NCBI RefSeq assembly: GCF_007997305.1
Contig: NZ_VORZ01000001.1
Coordinates: 1,302,001-1,366,000, forward strand
Direction: 5' to 3'
DNA from: Psychrobacter frigidicola
GTDB lineage: Bacteria; Pseudomonadota; Gammaproteobacteria; Pseudomonadales; Moraxellaceae
Length of the DNA: 64,000 bases
Under the pieces are notes generated by a model. That model was not told the origin of the DNA. It did no database searches and saw nothing but the letters and a program-made list of their open reading frames with translations. A program made the translations under genes and the position numbers. Positions 37,919-47,636 of this stretch are shown piece by piece (positions within the stretch are counted from its first letter, which is position 1; each line of letters starts with the position of its first letter).

Positions 37919-38722
37919 TTAAAACTCTAATGGAATAGTAAGATTGTCATGGTCTGCCGCACGTTTGTCTACTTGTGTTTCTTGAGTAATGTCAGCAAGT
38001 TCAGCGACAAGTGTTTGCTCGTCAATGGTACTCAGAGCATCACTAATCACTGCTTTAGAAATATTACTGCGCCCAAGATTTGAGAACATTGGCTGAATAT
38101 AGTTGAGTACCACCATCATCGCCCCAATACGATGCGGGCCTTCAGTGAGTAGATAATGAATAATACGCTCATCAAACTGCCAACCACGACGCCGCAAAAT
38201 AGACTCTAACAAAGCTTGACGGTCAGCCAAATCACGACCATTCGGAACTTTAAAAGTAGGCGCTTGCGACAATCTACTTAGTAAATCAGTCAACTGAAAC
38301 GGTAGATCGCCAGCAGGTTTATTTGCAGCAAATAATAACTGACGCTGTCCTTCACGGCTACGATTGATCAGATGAAACAAGGCTTCTTGCCATTGGTTGC
38401 TATGCTCAAGTATCTCTAAATCATCAATAGCAATAACGTCGAAATTCTCAAGTGAGGACAGTACATTGACATCAGTATGTATAAGCTCGTTGAGCGATAG
38501 GCAAATCGCCGACTTATTCATCTCAATAAATGATTCACAAATGGCTGATAACAAATGAGACTTTCCCGTAGCAGGGCTACCGAACAGGTACAGCTGTCCA
38601 ATCAGGCCGACATGTAACTGCCGAACTGCATCAATAATCGACATCCAACCGGGACCAGAAAAGTCGCTGAGACTCGCATCATGCTTGATGTCCAAATTGA
38701 GACTTAGCTGTGCTTTTGCCAT
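37919..38722 (-). CDS. hda: DnaA regulatory inactivator Hda
   Basis: Hda is a DnaA-like AAA+ protein that, bound to the DNA-loaded sliding clamp, makes DnaA hydrolyse ATP and so prevents re-initiation. The 267-residue protein starts with a clamp-binding motif, QLSLNL at residues 5-10 (E. coli Hda has QLSLPL). Walker A GSPATGKS is at 48-55, Walker B in VIAIDDLEIL, and sensor and arginine-finger regions (LSRLSQAP) follow. It lacks DnaA's N-terminal and DNA-binding domains. Located 348 bases downstream of the AI-2E-type permease gene on the same strand, next to purM-purN, an order also seen in related genomes. Confidence 0.92.
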   Translation of the reverse strand: MAKAQLSLNLDIKHDASLSDFSGPGWMSIIDAVRQLHVGLIGQLYLFGSPATGKSHLLSAICESFIEMNKSAICLSLNELIHTDVNVLSSLENFDVIAIDDLEILEHSNQWQEALFHLINRSREGQRQLLFAANKPAGDLPFQLTDLLSRLSQAPTFKVPNGRDLADRQALLESILRRRGWQFDERIIHYLLTEGPHRIGAMMVVLNYIQPMFSNLGRSNISKAVISDALSTIDEQTLVAELADITQETQVDKRAADHDNLTIPLEF

Positions 38723-39070
38723 GAATCATCCACTCGGTTCGCGTAGCGCACAATAGGCAATAAATAACTAGAAGGCTACTCTCTATTTTATTTTTATTAA
38801 ACTGAGCTTTATCAAATGGGCTCTGAATTTACGTTATATTAACTTAGGTTGTTCATTAAAAAGTTTGTCTGACTAATAGGGTGAGGACATAATACGCTAC
38901 TAGACTAATTATAGTAACGCTCACATCGTAAACACTGCGCCTATATATACCATAATTACAAAATGAGTGACAAGTCTTTTAATCTTCAAGTCTTATTAGC
39001 TATTAATTTCTAGGCTTATACGTAGCAGATACTTGCTTGTCTAAACTGTCCGGTTTTAATAGTAGACCGA
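38723..39070. other. intergenic region between hda and the permease gene
   Basis: AT-rich; no open frame, no clear hairpin and no consensus promoter recognised by eye. Confidence 0.3.
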
Positions 39071-40177
39071 CTATCTTTTCTCAAATAAATCCAGCTGCTT
39101 ACGGCCTTTGTAAAAGTCAGTCGTTCGGTAATAGGCGTACAGATGGAGGAACAAGACATTAATTACTGCAGATACCGGCAGCGCAATCAGCATACCCACG
39201 AAACCTAATAAGCTTGCGCCTGCCAACACCGCAAAGATAACCCATAAGGGTGACAGACCAATCTTATCGCCCAACAATAACGGCTGAAGTATATAACCCT
39301 CGGCTGCTTGTCCTACTAAGAACGCTCCGACAATTAAAGACAAATGAAACCAGTCGAGACCAAACTGAAATAAACCAGCAGCAATTGAAGCAATAAAACC
39401 CAGACCAAAGCCTAAATAAGGGACGAAACTGGCAATGCCTGCACCCATACCAATGATGAGCCCAAGCTCAAGACCAATAAGTTGAAGCTGGACAGCATAA
39501 ATCACTCCTAATAACACCATAACCAGCAGCTGGCCTTTGATAAATGCCATCAGCGCCCGATCACACTCTTGTGCAATGCCAATCACTTTTTTGCTATAAC
39601 CCGTAGGAATGGCCATCTTCCAACTAAGTATTCGTTTGTCCCAGTTAAATAGAAAATAGAAGGTTAAGATAGGAACCAACACGATAAGACCTGCACTATT
39701 AATAAAATTTAAGCTGGATGATAATATTTGGCTCATCCAAGTACTGGCATCAGAGATTTTATAATGAGTTTGCATGTAATCTACTAACGTCTCAGAAAAC
39801 CCTTTGGCCTCTAATGCTGGCAGACGAATACGGGTATTATTAATAAACCATTCCCGTGCTACCTCATTATACCAGTGTAGAATTTGTGGTAAATACTCCC
39901 AAGCTGCTTGCATTTGGCGCCATAAAGTGGGCACCAACCACCATAAAAGCATCACCATTCCCAAAGTAATCGTAGCGTAGACAACAATAATTGCCATCCA
40001 GCGTCTGATATATTTTGATATTCGTTTTACCAGCGGGTTAAATAAGTAAGCGAGCACAAAGGCACAGACAAACGGAATAATAACCGGCATCATCAGATGT
40101 AGCATAACCAGTGATATAACAATAGCAACGACGATAAATAAACGCCGAAAAAAAGGATCTATCCGTTGGTTGATCAT
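39071..40177 (-). CDS. AI-2E family transporter (PerM-like)
   Basis: A 368-residue membrane protein with about seven or eight hydrophobic helices and the AI-2E exporter-like family pattern: an early pair of helices (LMMPVIIPFVCAFVLAYLFNP), a long cytoplasmic or periplasmic loop, and the motif PLWVIFAVLAGASLLGFVGM near the C-terminus. Such proteins are annotated as AI-2E exporters (TqsA) or PerM, but the substrate of most is unknown. The ATG at 40177 is preferred to a TTG three codons upstream because AGGA is 8 bases away. Divergent from purM. Confidence 0.88.
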   Translation of the reverse strand: MINQRIDPFFRRLFIVVAIVISLVMLHLMMPVIIPFVCAFVLAYLFNPLVKRISKYIRRWMAIIVVYATITLGMVMLLWWLVPTLWRQMQAAWEYLPQILHWYNEVAREWFINNTRIRLPALEAKGFSETLVDYMQTHYKISDASTWMSQILSSSLNFINSAGLIVLVPILTFYFLFNWDKRILSWKMAIPTGYSKKVIGIAQECDRALMAFIKGQLLVMVLLGVIYAVQLQLIGLELGLIIGMGAGIASFVPYLGFGLGFIASIAAGLFQFGLDWFHLSLIVGAFLVGQAAEGYILQPLLLGDKIGLSPLWVIFAVLAGASLLGFVGMLIALPVSAVINVLFLHLYAYYRTTDFYKGRKQLDLFEKR

Positions 40178-40363
40178 TAAGGGCAATCCTGCGAGTAAGC
40201 GGAGAGTAATAATACAGTTATAGAGGGTAAAATCTTAAGCGCCTTATTATCGCAGACTCTATAGAAAAAGCAGTGATTTTTTGTTTCGTAGCTTTCTATT
40301 TAGTATATATTTTTAGGGTTAGTACAATTATCAGCCATGTTGGTCAAATATTGGCAAGTTGCT

Positions 40364-40393
40364 TTGCGAGTGAGGTCTGTTTTTGGGTATAAT
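40364..40393 (+). promoter_or_regulatory. possible sigma-70 promoter of purM
   Basis: A consensus TATAAT is at 40388-40393 and a weaker TTGCGA (40364-40369) lies 18 bases upstream, about 80 bases before the purM start. Confidence 0.45.
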
Positions 40394-40470
40394 GCGCGCA
40401 CTATAGTCAAATCCTGCGACAATAATTTCGATCACTGACTTCACTTACCTACCCTAACTGTGAGATGACC

Positions 40471-41520
40471 ATGAGTGACAAGCCTTCTTTAAGCTACAAA
40501 GATGCTGGTGTTGATATTGATGCTGGCGATGCGTTGGTTCAGCGTATCAAATCAGTGGCAAAAGCCACTACTCGTCCTGAAGTGGTGGGCGGACTTGGTG
40601 GCTTCGGTGCGCTATGCCGTATTCCGACCGGCTATACCTCACCGCTACTAGTTTCAGGTACTGACGGTGTTGGGACTAAATTAAAGTTAGCCTTACAACT
40701 TAATCGTCATGACACCATCGGCATTGATTTAGTCGCGATGTGCGTCAATGACTTACTAGTTTGCGGTGCAGAGCCGTTATTTTTCTTGGATTACTATGCT
40801 ACAGGCAAACTTGATGTCGACGTTGCTGCTACCGTAGTCACTGGTATTGGTGAAGGCTGTAAACTAGCAAATTGCGCCCTTATCGGGGGTGAAACGGCTG
40901 AAATGCCCGGTATGTACCAAGATGACGATTATGACTTGGCTGGCTTTTGTGTCGGCGTGGTTGAGGAAGCGGAAGTTATTACTGGCGACAATGTAGCAGA
41001 AGGCGATGTATTGATTGCTTTAGCTTCAAGTGGCGCACATTCTAACGGTTATTCACTCGTACGCAAGGTCATTGAGGTCAGCGGTATTGATGTAACAACC
41101 AGCACTGAACAGTTAGATGGTCAGTCTATTCAAGACGCATTAATGGCACCGACTCGCATCTATGTTAAAGCGATTAAAGCGTTACAAGATAAACTTGGAA
41201 ATCACAACCTGCATGCGATGTCACATATTACTGGTGGTGGTTTAACTGACAATTTACCACGCGTCTTACCAGACAATTTAGCCGCAAGCATTGATACCAA
41301 TAGTTGGAAATTCTCAGAGTTGTTCACATGGTTACAAACTCAAGGTAATATTGATCAAAGCGAGATGTACCGTACCTTTAACTGTGGTATCGGTTTTGTG
41401 ATTGTCGTACCAAAAGATAAAGCCGATGCAGCCATTAAAACCCTAAATGATGCTGGCGAGCACGCTTGGCAAATCGGTGAGATGATCAACCGTGAAGCGG
41501 ATGCAGTGGTGTATCGTTAA
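40471..41520 (+). CDS. purM: phosphoribosylformylglycinamidine cyclo-ligase
   Basis: PurM makes aminoimidazole ribonucleotide, step 5 of purine synthesis, with ATP. The 349-residue protein keeps [11 protein letters not shown] near the N-terminus, the [10 protein letters not shown] glycine motif, [11 protein letters not shown] and [13 protein letters not shown], all characteristic. Two in-frame ATGs exist at 40465 and 40471; a GAG-containing ribosome binding site sits better for the second. The stop overlaps the purN start (TAATG), so purM and purN are translationally coupled. Confidence 0.95.
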   Translation: MSDKPSLSYKDAGVDIDAGDALVQRIKSVAKATTRPEVVGGLGGFGALCRIPTGYTSPLLVSGTDGVGTKLKLALQLNRHDTIGIDLVAMCVNDLLVCGAEPLFFLDYYATGKLDVDVAATVVTGIGEGCKLANCALIGGETAEMPGMYQDDDYDLAGFCVGVVEEAEVITGDNVAEGDVLIALASSGAHSNGYSLVRKVIEVSGIDVTTSTEQLDGQSIQDALMAPTRIYVKAIKALQDKLGNHNLHAMSHITGGGLTDNLPRVLPDNLAASIDTNSWKFSELFTWLQTQGNIDQSEMYRTFNCGIGFVIVVPKDKADAAIKTLNDAGEHAWQIGEMINREADAVVYR

Positions 41521-42227
41521 TGTCAGTGAATAACTTACAGCAAGGCGTTATACAACAGCAGACCAAGCCATTACGTATAGCCGTACTAGTGTCAGGTAAT
41601 GGAAGCAATCTGCAAGTATTGATAGATGCTATGCAAGCTGGCGCGCTACCAATTGAGATTATTGGCATCATTAGTAATCGCGAGGATGCTTATGCCATTA
41701 CTCGTGCTCAGCAAGCCAGTATTCCAGTGGCTGTACTGTCCCATACCGCAAGTGGCAAACGTATGGGTATCAAGACCTTTGAGACTCATGCTAGCGCGCA
41801 ACTTGCGGCCTGGCAGCCAGACTTAATTGTGCTTGCCGGCTTTATGCGAGTATTAAGTGCGGCATTTATTGATAGCGCGCCAGCACCAATGATTAATTTA
41901 CACCCTGCTCTACTGCCTGCTTATAAGGGACTTGATACCCATCAACGTGCCATCCAAGCTGGAGAACGTCATCATGGTTGTAGTATCCACGTGGTTACAG
42001 CGGAGCTTGATGCAGGGCAAGTATTAACGCAAGCATTACTAAATATTAAAACTAAAGATACTGCGGATAGCTTGCAAACACGTGTGCAGGTACTTGAACA
42101 TCAGCTATTGCCTTGGACGATATTATTATTAGCAAAAGGGGTTTTACCTCTCGATGTTAACAATAAGCTATCAGAGTCAGAATCTCATTTACCTGCTCTA
42201 CCTTTAAAGCTCTGGTTAGATAATTAA
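41520..42227 (+). CDS. purN: phosphoribosylglycinamide formyltransferase
   Basis: PurN transfers a formyl group from 10-formyl-tetrahydrofolate to GAR, step 3 of purine synthesis. The 235-residue protein carries the VLVSGNGSNLQVL phosphate loop, the VLAGFMRVLS segment and the catalytic trio region (MINLHPALLPAYKGLDTH with Asn and His, and later HVVTAELDAGQV with Asp). About 20 N-terminal residues precede the core. It overlaps purM by one base, so translation is coupled. Confidence 0.95.
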   Translation: MSVNNLQQGVIQQQTKPLRIAVLVSGNGSNLQVLIDAMQAGALPIEIIGIISNREDAYAITRAQQASIPVAVLSHTASGKRMGIKTFETHASAQLAAWQPDLIVLAGFMRVLSAAFIDSAPAPMINLHPALLPAYKGLDTHQRAIQAGERHHGCSIHVVTAELDAGQVLTQALLNIKTKDTADSLQTRVQVLEHQLLPWTILLLAKGVLPLDVNNKLSESESHLPALPLKLWLDN

Positions 42228-42271
42228 AGTTATTATGCAAGTTAAATTGAATAATTATAAATTAAGGCTAT

Positions 42272-42309
42272 AAAAATACCCCGCTGCTGAGTAACGGGGT
42301 GTTTTTTAT
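42272..42309. terminator. purMN terminator, bidirectional
   Basis: AAAAATACCCCG pairs (one G-U) with CGGGGTGTTTTT. It is placed between purN and the converging semialdehyde dehydrogenase gene. Confidence 0.7.
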
Positions 42310-42374
42310 TGTTCTATTAAGTACAGCTACAGTCTAAAAAAACTGACTTAAAATATTACGAACAACTATAAAAA

Positions 42375-43763
42375 CTAAGCTGGTTTTTTACCAACCACAT
42401 GTACTGCTTTAATATTAACAAATTCTTTTATACCAAAGCCACCATGTTCGCGGCCGTAACCCGAATCTTTAACGCCACCAAATGGCAGGCCCGGATTAAC
42501 AAGATCATAACCATTGATATAAACCATGCCCGTATCGAAATACTGTTGGGCTAAACTAATCGCTTTTTCTTCATCCTGAGAGAAGATTGCACCGCCCAAC
42601 CCATAACGGCTGTCATTGGCAATACGTAGGGCATCGTCTTGGTCTTTGGCACGGATCAGAGAAGCTACTGGGCCAAACAACTCATCTTTATAAGCCGGCT
42701 GATCCGGTGTAATATCCTCTAAAATAGTTGGTGGATAAAAAGAACCGGCTTTATTTGGTACTTCACCGCCTAAAATAATGGTTGCGCCTTTGCTAACACT
42801 CTCTTCAACTTGCTTATGTAAATCATCACGTTGCTTAGCACTTGATAACGGACCTATATCAGTCGCATCATCCATTGGATCGCCGACTTTATAGCTGTTG
42901 AATTTCTCAATAATTAGTTTGCGAAATTCATCATAAACGCTATCCACTACTACAAAGCGTTTGGCAGCAATACAGGTTTCACCGTTGTTATATAAGCGCG
43001 CATGAGCACAAGTGGCAGCCGCTAAATCTAAGTCTGCATCCTCTAGCACGATAAAGGCATCGTTAGAACCCAGCTCCATAACTGTTTTCTTCAAAGCTTT
43101 AGCCGCTTGTTGAGCAACGACTCTCCCAGCTACATCGCTTCCTGTCAGCGTTACACCGCGTACTTTATCATGCTCAATAACTTTTTCTGATTGATCATGG
43201 CTAATGAGAATAGTACGGAATAAATCATTCGGTAAATCAGACTCATGGAATATTTTTTCGACTAGTAACCCAGAACCAGTGACGTTTGAGGCATGTTTTA
43301 ATAAAATACTATTGCCTGCCATTAAGTTGGCAATGGTATAGCGGAACACTTGATAAGCTGGAAAGTTCCATGGTTGGATACCATAAATAATACCAATAGG
43401 CTCATAACTGATGAGACCTTTTTTTATACCTTCAATATCTCGCTCATCTTCAGCTAATGCAGCAACGCCTTGCTCAGCAGTAAAGTCACAGATACCTTTA
43501 CATAAATCAACTTCTCCTAAGCTGGCTTCATAAGTTTTGCCACGCTCTTCAGTCATCAGTTTGGCAAGCTCTTCTTTGTGCTCCATTAAAGTATCGCCAA
43601 TAGAGCTGATCACTTTTGCACGTTCTTGATGGCTAACCATGCGCCACTTTAAAAATGCTTGATGAGAGGCATCAATTATCTTATCAACCTCTTGTGCGCT
43701 CATATAGCTGTACTCTTTAATGTCTTTACCCGTTGTTGGGTTTACAGTAGTAATATCTGCCAT
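42375..43763 (-). CDS. NAD-dependent succinate-semialdehyde dehydrogenase-like enzyme
   Basis: An aldehyde dehydrogenase of 462 residues, close to the Sad/GabD2 type that oxidises succinate semialdehyde. Motifs: QPWNFPAYQ, the general-base region ELGSNDAF (with Glu), the catalytic C264 in NGETCIAAKRF and the C-terminal NPGLPFGGVKDSGYGREHG. The ELGSND variation from ELGGxD is mild. Good ribosome binding site (AAGGATAA). The preceding LysR-family gene, 293 bases upstream on the same strand, may control it, but this is an inference. Confidence 0.88.
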   Translation of the reverse strand: MADITTVNPTTGKDIKEYSYMSAQEVDKIIDASHQAFLKWRMVSHQERAKVISSIGDTLMEHKEELAKLMTEERGKTYEASLGEVDLCKGICDFTAEQGVAALAEDERDIEGIKKGLISYEPIGIIYGIQPWNFPAYQVFRYTIANLMAGNSILLKHASNVTGSGLLVEKIFHESDLPNDLFRTILISHDQSEKVIEHDKVRGVTLTGSDVAGRVVAQQAAKALKKTVMELGSNDAFIVLEDADLDLAAATCAHARLYNNGETCIAAKRFVVVDSVYDEFRKLIIEKFNSYKVGDPMDDATDIGPLSSAKQRDDLHKQVEESVSKGATIILGGEVPNKAGSFYPPTILEDITPDQPAYKDELFGPVASLIRAKDQDDALRIANDSRYGLGGAIFSQDEEKAISLAQQYFDTGMVYINGYDLVNPGLPFGGVKDSGYGREHGGFGIKEFVNIKAVHVVGKKPA

Positions 43764-43991
43764 GATAATTATCCTTTTTTGATGATGTTTAAAATTTAAT
43801 AAGCCTTGATCGAATCTTATTTATATTTAATTTTTCTTAATAGATTTTATTATTTGAACTATTATTTATCTTTCTGTATTTGCTAGTCCTTATACAATGT
43901 ATCAAACCTATCACCGTTTAAGCTTTACAAAATATTGTAAAATGTGCTTAAAATGTTAACCATGTTAGTATCTTGCTAAATATTAAGGCAA

Positions 43992-44018
43992 TAAAAAAAC
44001 CAGCGCAATGGCTGGTTT
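43992..44018 (-). terminator. LysR-gene terminator
   Basis: On the minus strand AAACCAGC pairs with GCTGGTTT, followed by a T-run, 40 bases past the LysR-type gene stop. Confidence 0.75.
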
Positions 44019-44056
44019 CTGTTGATAGTTGGATTGATTACTAAATAAGTTATACT

Positions 44057-45046
44057 TTAGAACAAGTGGTTAATAATCGGAATATCTTCCTCCTGATTTT
44101 CTTCTTCAGCCACCACCTGCCGCGCCACATGCATAATTAGTTGACGTAACCATCTGTGTGCAGGATGATGCTGTAATAACGGTGACCATGCCATCGTTAG
44201 CTCAAATTCTGGAATAAAAAATGGCGGTTCTTTCATGATAATACTGTCATTGTTCGTTTGCATGCGTGCAACACGCGTCGGTAAGGTTGCAATAAGGTCT
44301 TTGTTAGCAGCGAGCATCGCTGGCATTTGATAATGACGGGTAAAGACGCTGATCTGGCGCTTTTGTCCCAGACGCTGTAAGGCTTGGTCAATAGAGCCTA
44401 GGCCACCGGACTTTTCCGGATTAACGCCGAAGCCTACGCCCATACCCGTTTTAGACACCCAAACATGTTGACCTTTTAAATAATTTTTAAGGTTAAAGCG
44501 ATTGGCGTAAGGACTGTCGGCAGATAATAGACAACTAAAAGTATCTCGCCATACCAATACTTGGTGAAAACTTTGTGGAATCTCGTTAAAGCGGTTAATC
44601 GCTAAATCGACCCGACCCTGCTCCATATCTCTATAAGAGACATCAGATGGGGTTAAAAAATCTAAAATAACATTGGGTGCTTCTGAGCGTAACGCCTTTA
44701 CCAATTTTGGCACCAGTGTAGCTTCAGCATAATCCGAGGTCATGATACGGAAAACGCGTGAGGTACTATAAGGACGGAACTCCGTACGCGGCTCTAGCAC
44801 TTGGGTCAAGTCAGCAAGCACTTCACGGATACGCGGCTGCAATTCAAGCGCGCGCTCGGTTGGGGTCATACCTTCCGATGAGCGTACCAGTAATGGGTCG
44901 TTAAATAACTTACGCAAGCGCCGCAAGATATTACTCATAGCTGGCTGAGTGATGCCCAATTGTTCGGCTGCGCGTGTGACATTTTTTTCTCGAAGCAATA
45001 CATCTAAATGTACCAATAAATTCAAATCAACTCGCTGCAAATTCAT
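44057..45046 (-). CDS. LysR-family transcriptional regulator
   Basis: A 329-residue LTTR. The N-terminal winged helix-turn-helix is clear: LVHLDVLLREKNVTRAAEQLGITQPAMSNILRRLR in about residues 9-43, then a linker helix and a substrate-binding domain with two alpha/beta lobes. The ATG at 45046 is used; an upstream GTG would add 11 residues. Effector unknown. Candidates for control are the semialdehyde dehydrogenase downstream and aceA divergently, 860 bases away. Confidence 0.93.
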   Translation of the reverse strand: MNLQRVDLNLLVHLDVLLREKNVTRAAEQLGITQPAMSNILRRLRKLFNDPLLVRSSEGMTPTERALELQPRIREVLADLTQVLEPRTEFRPYSTSRVFRIMTSDYAEATLVPKLVKALRSEAPNVILDFLTPSDVSYRDMEQGRVDLAINRFNEIPQSFHQVLVWRDTFSCLLSADSPYANRFNLKNYLKGQHVWVSKTGMGVGFGVNPEKSGGLGSIDQALQRLGQKRQISVFTRHYQMPAMLAANKDLIATLPTRVARMQTNNDSIIMKEPPFFIPEFELTMAWSPLLQHHPAHRWLRQLIMHVARQVVAEEENQEEDIPIINHLF

Positions 45047-45909
45047 ATATGTATCTCGTTGCTCTAGAATAAATGCCACTTAAGTTTTGGCGGTTTTAGG
45101 CTCTATTTTGTCCATTATGCTAGACGACAGTTCAACTAAAATAGCGCACTGTTGTCTTTTTAGATTATAATATCGTCTCTGGTCCTAAAAGCTTTATCAG
45201 CGTAATTATGGTAATATCATTAGTTGCGCTTAAGCTACTGTTTTTGTTATACTATAACGAATAAAAATAACAAAGATAACTATCATAAATTAGATAAATT
45301 TTAATTGACGCTTTATAGTGAGTAACATAAGCAGTTCAAGAACCATACCTTGATCCACAAGCAAGATGATTTGGCATTATCATATCAATACTTGATGATG
45401 TACCATTTACAAATTCACAGCAGTACTCTTATTTCAAATATATTCATACGATTGTCTGGTTAAGACACCATGGTAAGTATTTATCTTCTTACGTACAGCG
45501 AAGCCTATTGTAGCATCTCTTAACGATTAGTAGTAATATTGACCCTAGAATACAGATGCTGGGCGGGTTATGAATATTGAATTTGCATCTTATCCATTTG
45601 AGTAGTATTGATAATTCTTTGATATATTTTAGTGTAATAGTCATGCAAAGCACTTGTATTTTTCACCAAGTTTGTTTAGGGTAACAAGGCTAAGAATAAA
45701 ACTTATTGCTGTTTGTTGTTTACGGATTGAACTTCAATACCTATTTATTAGTCCATCAGTCAGTCATACCTTTAATCATTAAGTATCAATAAAATAATAC
45801 AATCATGGAGTTTGCATATTCAGTGCAATACTGTGCATCGCGTTATGATTGTATTTAACAGTTGATTTTTTGTGCGTTAATTTAAATACCCCACCAAGGA
45901 GAAGTCTAG
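45047..45909. other. long regulatory region between lysR-type gene and aceA
   Basis: About 860 bases without a believable gene. A possible aceA promoter is TTGCGC (45224-45229), 18 bases from TATACT (45248-45253), which would give a leader of more than 600 bases; a second TATAAT is at 45166-45171 without a good -35. LysR boxes could lie here but I cannot identify them. Confidence 0.35.
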
Positions 45910-47496
45910 ATGTCAACTTATACATCTGCAATTGAACGTGTACGTGAACTGAAAGCAAAATACGGCAACTGGGAACACATCAGCGAGAATGATGCTGCCC
46001 GTATGATGGTGCAAAACCGTTTCAAAACTGGTTTAGACATTGCAAAATACACTGCAAAAATCATGCGCGAAGACATGGCAGAATATGACCAAGATACTTC
46101 TAAATATACCCAGTCTTTAGGCGCTTGGCATGGTTTTGTTGCCCAGCAAACCATGTATGCGAACAAAAAACACTTCGGTACCACGTCTAAAAAATACATC
46201 TACCTATCAGGTTGGATGGTTGCTGCCCTTCGTTCAGAATTTGGTCCATTACCTGACCAATCTATGCATGAAAAAACTGCGGTATCTGACCTTATCGAAG
46301 AAATCTACACGTTCTTACGTCAAGCAGATACTAAAGTATTGAACGATTACTTCCGTGAGCTAAACGCTGCTGAAGAAGCGGGTCAAGACACTAAGGCAAT
46401 TCAAGACAAAATCGAAAACTTTGAGTCGCATGTGGTACCAATCATTGCTGACATCGATGCTGGTTTTGGTAACGAAGAAGCGACTTATTTGTTTGCTAAG
46501 AAACTTATCGAAGCGGGTGCTTGTGCACTACAAATCGAAAACCAAGTATCTGATGCGAAGCAATGTGGTCACCAAGCTGGTAAAGTTACTGTACCGCATG
46601 AAGACTATATCTCAAAGCTTAACGCTATCCGTTATGCATTCTTAGAGCTTGGTGTTGAAGACGGTGTTATCGTTGCCCGTACTGACTCTGAAGGTGCATC
46701 ACTCACGCAAAAAATCCCAGTATCAAATGAGCCTGGCGATTTAGCTTCTAAATATATCGATTTTATCGAAATGGAAGAAGTTACGCTTGAGACTGCTAAT
46801 GAAAACGACAGCTTGCTTAAGCATAACGGCAAATTGGTTCGTCCAGTACGCCTACCAAACGGTCTGTACCAGTTCCGTGAAGGCACCAACATTGACCGCG
46901 TTGTACTTGACTGTGTAACTGCGCTTGAAAATGGTGCTGATCTACTATGGATCGAAACGCCTACGCCAAACGTTGAACACATCAAAATGATGGTTGATCG
47001 TATTAAAGAAGAGCAGCCACAAGCGAAATTGGTCTATAACAATAGCCCATCGTTCAACTGGACGCTTAACTTCCGTAAGCAAGTGATTGCTGCATGGGAA
47101 AAAGAAGGCAAAGACATCTCTGCGTATAACAAAGATGACTTGATGAGCGGCGATTACGACGATACAGAGTTGAACACAGCAGCTGACGCGCTTGCGAAGA
47201 GCTTCCAACGTGATGCTGCTCGTGAAGCAGGTGTATTCCATCATCTAATCACGCTACCTACGTATCACACTACCGCGCTTGAAATGAATGAGCTTGCTAA
47301 AGGCTACTTCGGTGAAGACGGTATGCTTGCTTATGTTGCTGGCGTACAGCGTAAAGAGATCCGTGCAGGTGTTGAAGCTGTTAAGCACCAAGCAATGGCT
47401 GGTTCTGACATCGGTGATGATCATAAAGAGATCTTCTCTGGTGAGAACGCGCTTAAAGCTGGTGGTGGCGTGAACACTATGGATCAGTTCAAATAG
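45910..47496 (+). CDS. aceA: isocitrate lyase
   Basis: Isocitrate lyase splits isocitrate to glyoxylate and succinate, the first step of the glyoxylate bypass needed for growth on acetate, ethanol or fatty acids. The 528-residue protein belongs to the large group seen in Acinetobacter-like bacteria; E. coli AceA has about 434. Visible: the ADIDAGFGNEEATY metal-binding segment, the catalytic Cys219 in DAKQCGHQAGK, and NNSPSFNWTL. AAGGAG upstream of ATG. A transcription terminator follows. It fits with the ethanol oxidation genes at 24-27 kb. Confidence 0.96.
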   Translation: MSTYTSAIERVRELKAKYGNWEHISENDAARMMVQNRFKTGLDIAKYTAKIMREDMAEYDQDTSKYTQSLGAWHGFVAQQTMYANKKHFGTTSKKYIYLSGWMVAALRSEFGPLPDQSMHEKTAVSDLIEEIYTFLRQADTKVLNDYFRELNAAEEAGQDTKAIQDKIENFESHVVPIIADIDAGFGNEEATYLFAKKLIEAGACALQIENQVSDAKQCGHQAGKVTVPHEDYISKLNAIRYAFLELGVEDGVIVARTDSEGASLTQKIPVSNEPGDLASKYIDFIEMEEVTLETANENDSLLKHNGKLVRPVRLPNGLYQFREGTNIDRVVLDCVTALENGADLLWIETPTPNVEHIKMMVDRIKEEQPQAKLVYNNSPSFNWTLNFRKQVIAAWEKEGKDISAYNKDDLMSGDYDDTELNTAADALAKSFQRDAAREAGVFHHLITLPTYHTTALEMNELAKGYFGEDGMLAYVAGVQRKEIRAGVEAVKHQAMAGSDIGDDHKEIFSGENALKAGGGVNTMDQFK

Positions 47497-47539
47497 ACCA
47501 TAACCTATAAGTAACACTTTATATATTATATAAAGTAAG

Positions 47540-47575
47540 AAAAGCCGCTCTACACTATGTAGGGCGGCTTTTTTA
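47540..47575. terminator. bidirectional aceA terminator
   Basis: AAAAGCCGC pairs with GCGGCTTTT, with inner pairing TACA/TGTA, between aceA and the converging DUF4349 gene. Confidence 0.8.
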
Positions 47576-47636
47576 TGTCTAATGATTTATTCATTATATT
47601 TTATGGCCTGTGGTTTGGATATATAGTTCAGCTTTT

